A DNA stretch of 64,000 nucleotides from Gyrodactylus bullatarudis. Its lineage: Eukaryota; Platyhelminthes; Monogenea; Gyrodactylidea; Gyrodactylidae. Positions 61,601-64,000 of this stretch are shown here, piece by piece (within the stretch, counting starts at the first letter, position 1; every line of letters begins with the position of its first letter). The position numbers and the translations under genes are program-made. Under the pieces are notes generated by a model, which saw nothing but the letters and a program-made list of their open reading frames with translations, had not been told where the DNA came from and searched no databases. The stretch is taken from contig SSNU01000031.1 in assembly GCA_012064415.1 (NCBI GenBank), positions 150,467 through 214,466 of the forward strand, read 5' to 3'.

Positions 61601-61626
61601 GTCCTGTCCATATTTATCGTGCATAA
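34692..61626 (+). CDS. ATP11: P4-type ATPase (phospholipid flippase), ATP11 class
   Basis: Flips aminophospholipids from the outer to the cytosolic leaflet of plasma or endosomal membranes, normally with a CDC50 subunit. Seven exons, all joined in phase 0: 34692-35900, 46684-47097, 49569-49655, 50028-50219, 58975-59556, 59935-61005 and 61384-61626, giving 1265 residues. All P4 motifs are intact: DGET (186-189), PISL in membrane helix 4 (357-360), phosphorylation motif DKTGT (410-414), KGA (625-627), TGDK (762-765) and GDGAND (876-881), followed by the six C-terminal membrane helices. The N-terminal GYEDYQRH and RVANFYF blocks and the C-terminal organisation fit ATP11A/B/C by eye. Introns 1 (10.8 kb) and 4 (8.8 kb) hold nested repeats. 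The start is the first ATG after the divergent promoter. The gene appears functional. Confidence 0.93.
37727..38515. repeat. Foldback MITE family A, full copy (flippase intron 1)
   Basis: Long palindrome. The left arm (37727-38010) begins agtttagttgatatgaagaa and the right arm (38233-38515) returns it, ending cttcttcatgtcaattcgg. The arms are about 280 bp with few differences (for example gaattcgaatt, gatctcgaatatctgc, ccaaatttccactttttcaa and their complements). The spacer holds a separate TTAA-flanked insertion (38120-38201). There is no coding capacity. Another partial family A piece follows at about 38512-38780. Confidence 0.85.
38120..38201. mobile_element. 82-bp TTAA-flanked mini-element nested in a foldback MITE
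   Basis: Bounded by TTAA on both sides (38116-38119 and 38202-38205). The ends CCCCTTCGA and TTCGAAGGGG are inverted repeats. Inside is a perfect 20-bp palindrome (38133-38152, AGAGGTCGTATACGACCTCT). The TTAA target and the palindrome just inside the end recall the piggyBac-type elements at 18083 and 23848. It is too short to encode anything. Confidence 0.7.
39626..39690. repeat. piggyBac-type MITE end fragment
   Basis: The sequence aaccctttcggtgccgagac and the following 45 bp match the reverse complement of the right end of the MITE at 18083-18290. It adjoins a Penelope-like end at 39695, so one element probably inserted into the other. Confidence 0.6.
39695..40075. mobile_element. Penelope-like element, family 2, older inverted end pair
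   Basis: Left part on the minus strand: coding sequence ending APPGTRTLDEFFTVPRA-stop (about 39905-39845), a 3' UTR, then the hammerhead-like terminus and gaataaagctttatt. Right part on the plus strand (about 39960-40075): cgacgaaaaagaagctttat, then agtcagcaacctc and tattttcgaggaaat. Both ends point outwards, as in the younger copy at 42346-43379, but the arms are diverged and shortened. Confidence 0.6.
40211..40474 (-). pseudogene. Possible Penelope-like coding remnant
   Basis: The minus-strand frame contains KDLFLVSQDRNSKIRRVVKF followed by TKLQCPCS, recalling the linker and the first Cys pair before the GIY-YIG nuclease (K.GVVYEFKCSCG in family 2). No GIY or YIG follows. Its closeness to the family 2 ends at 39695-40075 supports the idea, but the similarity is short. 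The remaining sequence 40475-42345 shows nothing identifiable except a family A/B tail near 41300-41350. Confidence 0.3.
42346..43379. mobile_element. Penelope-like element, family 2, in a 355-bp near-perfect palindrome
   Basis: The arms 42369-42724 and 43025-43379 are reverse complements with no clear mismatch by eye, separated by 300 bp. Each arm holds the last about 45 codons of the element's protein (ending VQTIDAFLTAPKR), its 3' UTR, a hammerhead-like terminus and flanking sequence with agtcagcaacctcc. Both arms point outwards. The spacer encodes on the plus strand a remnant of the pre-nuclease region (KTKLLNDRNKD, then GVVYEFKCSCGQS, about 42770-42885), which identifies the family. The nuclease and reverse transcriptase are missing. 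The lack of arm divergence suggests a recent or gene-converted rearrangement in flippase intron 1. Confidence 0.8.
43275..43325 (+). other. Hammerhead-like RNA motif in a Penelope-like end (one of two identical copies)
   Basis: Order of parts: TTGGT (43283-43287), core CCGAAGA (43288-43294), GAA (43303-43305), self-complementary AATAAAGCTTTATT (43306-43319), C (43320), ACCAA (43321-43325). TTGGT/ACCAA would form helix I, the AATAAA hairpin helix III, and C43320 would precede the cleavage point. Core position 4 is C instead of the required U, and helix II is about one pair, so activity is doubtful. A competing stem GTCGGT (43275-43280) with ACCGAC (43297-43302) exists. The mirrored copy lies on the minus strand of the left arm (about 42424-42474). 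Confidence 0.35.
44520..45120. repeat. Foldback MITE family A, full copy (flippase intron 1)
   Basis: Left terminus aaaagctagttgacatgaag and right terminus cttcatgtcaattaggttta mirror each other. Arms of about 150-200 bp share attcagtctgac / gtcagattgaat, attctaaatggaatgagct and their complements. There is no coding capacity. Sequence 43380-44519 shows nothing recognisable. Confidence 0.8.
45700..46210 (-). pseudogene. Degenerate mariner transposase
   Basis: Read on the minus strand across several frameshifts. A helix-turn-helix region (HLSAREISADLNVSFSSV) is followed by VPHE, then AQKTKRVECCRRLLHR, then KKVMIT (45775-45800) and RGIIHYDLLVLNQADYYIQ (about 45710-45772). The order and motifs match mariner transposases (WVPHEL, RV..C..LL.R, KKVM..WWD, G.VHYELL). 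No open frame survives and no TIRs were found. It belongs to a different branch from the Tc1/mariner element at 30366. Confidence 0.6.
47195..47350. repeat. Half copy of foldback family A (flippase intron 2)
   Basis: It keeps the right arm only (aacaactcatgagctcattt, then gtaaatgctcatcctcatgt and caatt). It begins about 100 bp after the donor of exon 2. Confidence 0.6.
47590..47695 (-). mobile_element. Penelope-like family 1 terminal fragment
   Basis: The minus-strand sequence contains AGTCTGAAGAGATCCGGCGA and the GCTTTATTACTA-type block, matching the ends at 19028-19073 and 57650-57700. The coding part is absent. The stem GCTGG/CCGGC is kept with changed bases relative to the other copies. 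Confidence 0.5.
47975..48060 (+). repeat. Unclassified repeat, copy 1
   Basis: The block tacttgactatctcagtacc, with ctggaagaggctt and gagttcaag..caagcgt nearby, recurs reverse-complemented at 50328-50402. No coding or RNA gene signature was recognised. Confidence 0.5.
48540..48986. repeat. Foldback MITE family B (flippase intron 2)
   Basis: The left end agctagttagtatgagatgg and catcaagaaatcgaattcga are mirrored at the right end (tcgatttcttgatgag, then cttcatactaactat). It is about 447 bp with no coding capacity. A further family tail lies at 49440-49515. Confidence 0.7.
50328..50402 (-). repeat. Unclassified repeat, copy 2 (inverted)
   Basis: Reverse complement of the repeat at 47975-48060, about 75 bp long with scattered differences, just after flippase exon 4. 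The two copies flank exons 3 and 4 in opposite orientation. Confidence 0.5.
50998..51707. repeat. Foldback MITE family B, full copy (flippase intron 4)
   Basis: About 710 bp. The left arm contains ctagatcatgaggccctctt and tcagaatacggagga; the right arm returns them as tcctccgtattctga and aagagggcctcatgatctag. The ends are cctagttaatataaat and atattagctagcttta. Sequence 51708-53430 shows nothing identifiable. Confidence 0.8.
53440..53890. repeat. Diverged family A foldback copy (flippase intron 4)
   Basis: Begins ctaaagttagttaataagag with gatgagaatttactattttt, the family A terminus. A weak partner arm near 53690-53760 is suggested by attatcacgaagg, but the palindrome is mostly lost. Confidence 0.45.
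54240..54860. repeat. Family A foldback copy with an extra terminus
   Basis: The arms near 54265-54440 and 54480-54735 are imperfect complements (gaaaatacatcaaattttca / gaaatttcatgcattttcg). The right end gcatgtcaattaggttta is followed at once by another family A right arm (54740-54860, ending ctcatcttcatattagcctt), so two copies are nested or abutting. Confidence 0.6.
55005..55670. repeat. Foldback MITE family B relative
   Basis: The left arm (55020-55230) has gaatcctactcatactaccc and ctgatcgattt-like blocks. The right arm (55430-55665) returns them (gcatgagtaggattcc, then ttgatgatataaatatcgag). The right end caacttcatatcaattagct is the common terminus. Sequence 55671-56520 shows nothing identifiable. 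Confidence 0.65.
56523..57720. mobile_element. Penelope-like family 1 ends as ~250-bp inverted arms around a foldback MITE
   Basis: The arms 56523-56779 and 57417-57668 are reverse complements with about one difference by eye. The right arm continues on the minus strand into the family 1 terminus (57668-57720, with CTGATGAG and GAAA), while the left arm stops at gatttattactcatt. The arms point inwards. The 637-bp spacer is a family A foldback element that starts aaacctagtagacatgaaga at 56872 and lacks its own right terminus. It lies in flippase intron 4; 57721-58974 shows nothing else recognisable. Confidence 0.7.
56872..57416. repeat. Foldback MITE family A, copy missing its right terminus
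   Basis: Left arm from aaacctagtagacatgaaga; the right arm begins near 57290 (gaattcgaattcttcgttca) and returns atcatcgaaatcga and gcaccaaatttcc in reverse complement. The right arm ends abruptly at the Penelope-like arm at 57417, so the last about 170 bp were replaced. Confidence 0.7.
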
Positions 61627-63050
61627 TAATTCATAATAGTATTGATGATAGTTTGCTAAACTATATACCATGCATTGAAGAGAGATGAAAAAATTATTTT
61701 CTGTGATACTTATTATTACTTGTAGATATATAATTATTGTATTGATAAAAAATTATGTATAATTCCATTAGACAAGGAAATGTTGAATACGCGCCAAGAA
61801 ATTATTACAAAAAGATTACAAGAGAAAGAGATCATGACAATTACTTCAAGTTATGCTCCCTGATTAAATGTTTTCAAGGGAGTTGATACATTATGATTAT
61901 GAAAAAAAATACAAGGATACAACTATTTTACGGAATCAGAACAAAACCCAAGATTTTAATTTTGATATTTTTTTGAATTCACTTTAAATAAATTGTTACA
62001 TTATTCACTGATTTTCGAAAAAAACGAAAGCTAGTAAATTTTTCAAGTGAACATTAGTTTTTGAAAGTTTTCGTACAAAGTAAAAAGAAACTTGACTAAA
62101 ATTGGACCCTATCCTCTCTTGTTTAACTCAGTTTTTTCAAATCAGATTTTAAATTGAAAAGATGAGAAATAATATTAGATATAGATTATTTCTTCCTTAT
62201 TTCGTCCCATAAACTCAACTAATATCAGTATTTTAGATCAAGTATTCGGTACAATTGAATGGTATCTTTAGTTAATAAACTACTGAATAATAACTTAATA
62301 AATAACTACTGAACTATATTATTTACTCATAGTCATTGGAGATATAATGCATATTTTAAAGTAAATATTGAAAGTAGTTCAGGTTTTTTCAAATGTGAAA
62401 TTTGGCGTTTACTAATGCAATACTCACGAAAACCGTGAATTTAGAAACTAGTTTCAATATTCACAAAAATGTTCGTGAGTTTCAATATTTACGGTAACAT
62501 ATATACTTTTTAGTAGTTATATTAAAATATTTCTTGAATATCTATATTGCTTTTCAACTTGACTTCAAGTCGAGTGATTTTGAGTAGATAAGATTTTTAT
62601 TTTTTAAGACTTTAGAATTGAAGCGAATGATCGGGATTCAAGGGTGATAAAAAAGTCTTTTGGCATGGCGCCTGATTTTTAAAGAAAGGAATATTAATTT
62701 ATGATCTAAAGGCATCTGTTACTGCGGGTCTTTTTGCGTTTTGTAGAGGATGAGATTCATTCGATGAATGAAACAGGGTTAAATGAACAGTGCAGAGGTG
62801 AGATTCTTTATAGCTAACAATTACTAACTAATTGACTATTTCCCAAGGGCTAATTGTCAAAATTTAAGATGATTTGAATCTTTTTGAAATGTAATATTTC
62901 AATTTAAAATTTTCAATTAATATGATTTAAAACAAGTTTTGTTTCATCTAAAGAAATTGAGTGTTTCTATGTGGCGTCAATACAAAAAATTTAAATAATT
63001 TTTTAGCCTACTATATATGCAGAGTCATTCAGTCGCCTACGCCTGGATAT
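61627..63050. other. Intergenic region after the flippase gene
   Basis: Contains the flippase 3' UTR (possible AATAAA near 61985) and no recognisable gene. A relic of the 19806 hairpin arm lies at about 62490-62510. Confidence 0.5.
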
Positions 63051-63061
63051 GATATCATGTC

Positions 63062-63882
63062 AAATTATCTATCTATTCTAATTTTCATAATTTCTATATG
63101 TAAATTCTTCTAATTCATCAGATTCAGTTACGTTTTTGTCAAACTGTTTGAATAAAACTTTATTCTATGTAACCGTAAATAGACAGCTCGATATTCCTAT
63201 TGAATATTCCACAGTAAATTCAACTCGGTTATAATTTTATTTCAAAGGTTCTCAACATAACTTCTTTTTCCTTGGATAATATTGACTGGATTAATGTAAC
63301 GGGACATTATGAACTTGGAAAAATGTATGGATCATAGTAATTTAAATTTAGACTTTTTAAACCAACAAACTCTTTCAATAATTTCATGGAAGTTATAAAG
63401 CTTTATAATTGCTCAAAGATTTCTTCACGCATTTCAGATCAATGTTTAGCAACTTTTCAAGAAGAAAACTCAGATTATTTTCTGCATTTTATTAAGCTAT
63501 CAAAAAATATTTATCAAATCAACTCTACAAAATTAAAATGCCAACACAAATGTAACTTAAAAGAGCCTGTTTTGGACCGCTCCAAAAAAAGTATATATTT
63601 AAGTGAGAAATAAATGATTTTTATCCATACAATCTTAGAAAAGGAAGGTTTACGACCAGAAATGAAGATATACCCTAAAAATATGGTAAGAATTATGCAT
63701 TTTTTTCTTTCAGGTCAAATAGTTTGCTATATTTATGCTAGAAATAATTTATAAATTGCTTGCATACTAATTCATTTCAACTTGACATTAGACACTAAAT
63801 GCAGCTAAAACAATTCACAGACCATCGAACCAAAGTGAACCTTATATTCTTGAATTGAGCATTGTTGTTGAAGATAAATATG
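63062..63882 (+). CDS. Secreted/membrane protein, 5' part, possibly ADAM-like (M12B) prodomain
   Basis: A partial gene with very short introns. Proposed exons: about 63062-63103, 63132-63213, 63248-63324, 63352-63601, 63638-63684 and 63793-63882, all joining in frame. Four introns are about 28, 34, 27 and 36 nt; the last is 108 nt. The N-terminus (MSNYLSILIFIISI) looks like a signal peptide. It is followed by a region with N-glycosylation sites (NKT, NIT, NVT, NST) and several Cys, as in an extracellular prodomain. The last exon reads EPYILELSIVVEDKY, resembling the first strand of reprolysin/ADAM metalloprotease domains (YIELVVVAD). No zinc-binding motif is in the window, so the family is only a suggestion. 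Exon 1 and its 28-nt intron are the least certain. The gene continues beyond 64000. Confidence 0.45.
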
Positions 63883-64000
63883 TAAGTTGTTTTTTACCTT
63901 ATCGGTGTCATGTTTAGATTGCAAGATTCAATAAAGATTATGACCTAGTGGCATATAATATCAATTCAATAATGAAATATGTTCAATCAGTATGTTTACA

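Noticed and set aside
1..64000. CRISPR arrays, bacterial operons or an organelle insert
   Set aside because: No regularly spaced repeats, ribosome-binding sites or prokaryotic gene packing; all supported genes have spliceosomal introns.

Overview
The window is AT-rich animal nuclear DNA with spliced genes (GT-AG introns), long introns and intergenic stretches full of decayed transposons. The gene set (an active-zone scaffold with PDZ and C2 domains, an Olig-type bHLH factor, a P4 lipid flippase) indicates a bilaterian invertebrate. An arthropod is plausible, but nothing here proves the phylum. Gene models were assembled by hand from splice signals and reading phase, without transcript data.

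Layout. 1-9909 (+): 3' half of a Piccolo/RIM/Fife-type presynaptic scaffold, 12 exons, ending in PDZ and C2 domains. 9910-13366: intergenic repeats. 13367-14667 (-): two-exon Olig/Beta3-like bHLH gene. 14668-32640: repeat-rich, with foldback MITEs, a piggyBac-type MITE and an internally deleted piggyBac, a truncated LINE, two Penelope-like fragments, a 105-bp hairpin, and a complete but inactivated Tc1/mariner element (30366-32252). 32910-34545 (-): five-exon membrane-anchored beta-lactamase-like (serine-hydrolase fold) protein in which all three catalytic motifs are altered. 34692-61626 (+): complete seven-exon ATP11-type P4-ATPase (1265 aa) whose 10.8-kb and 8.8-kb introns hold most of the repeats. 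63050-63882 (+): 5' part of a secreted or membrane protein, possibly ADAM-like, running off towards the window end.

The flippase and the beta-lactamase-like gene are divergent, with start codons 146 bp apart, so they probably share a promoter region. The synaptic scaffold and bHLH genes have no visible functional link to them.

Most unusual signals: (1) a beta-lactamase-fold pseudoenzyme with an intact gene structure; (2) introns of only 27-36 nt in two genes, beside introns of 58 nt to 10.8 kb in the others; (3) Penelope-like elements whose last coding residues form a basic patch plus a PCNA-binding (PIP-box-like) motif, followed by a hammerhead-like RNA motif; (4) almost perfect palindromes (355-bp and about 250-bp arms) built from Penelope ends inside flippase introns; (5) dispersed foldback families, one copy carrying a nested 82-bp TTAA-flanked element.
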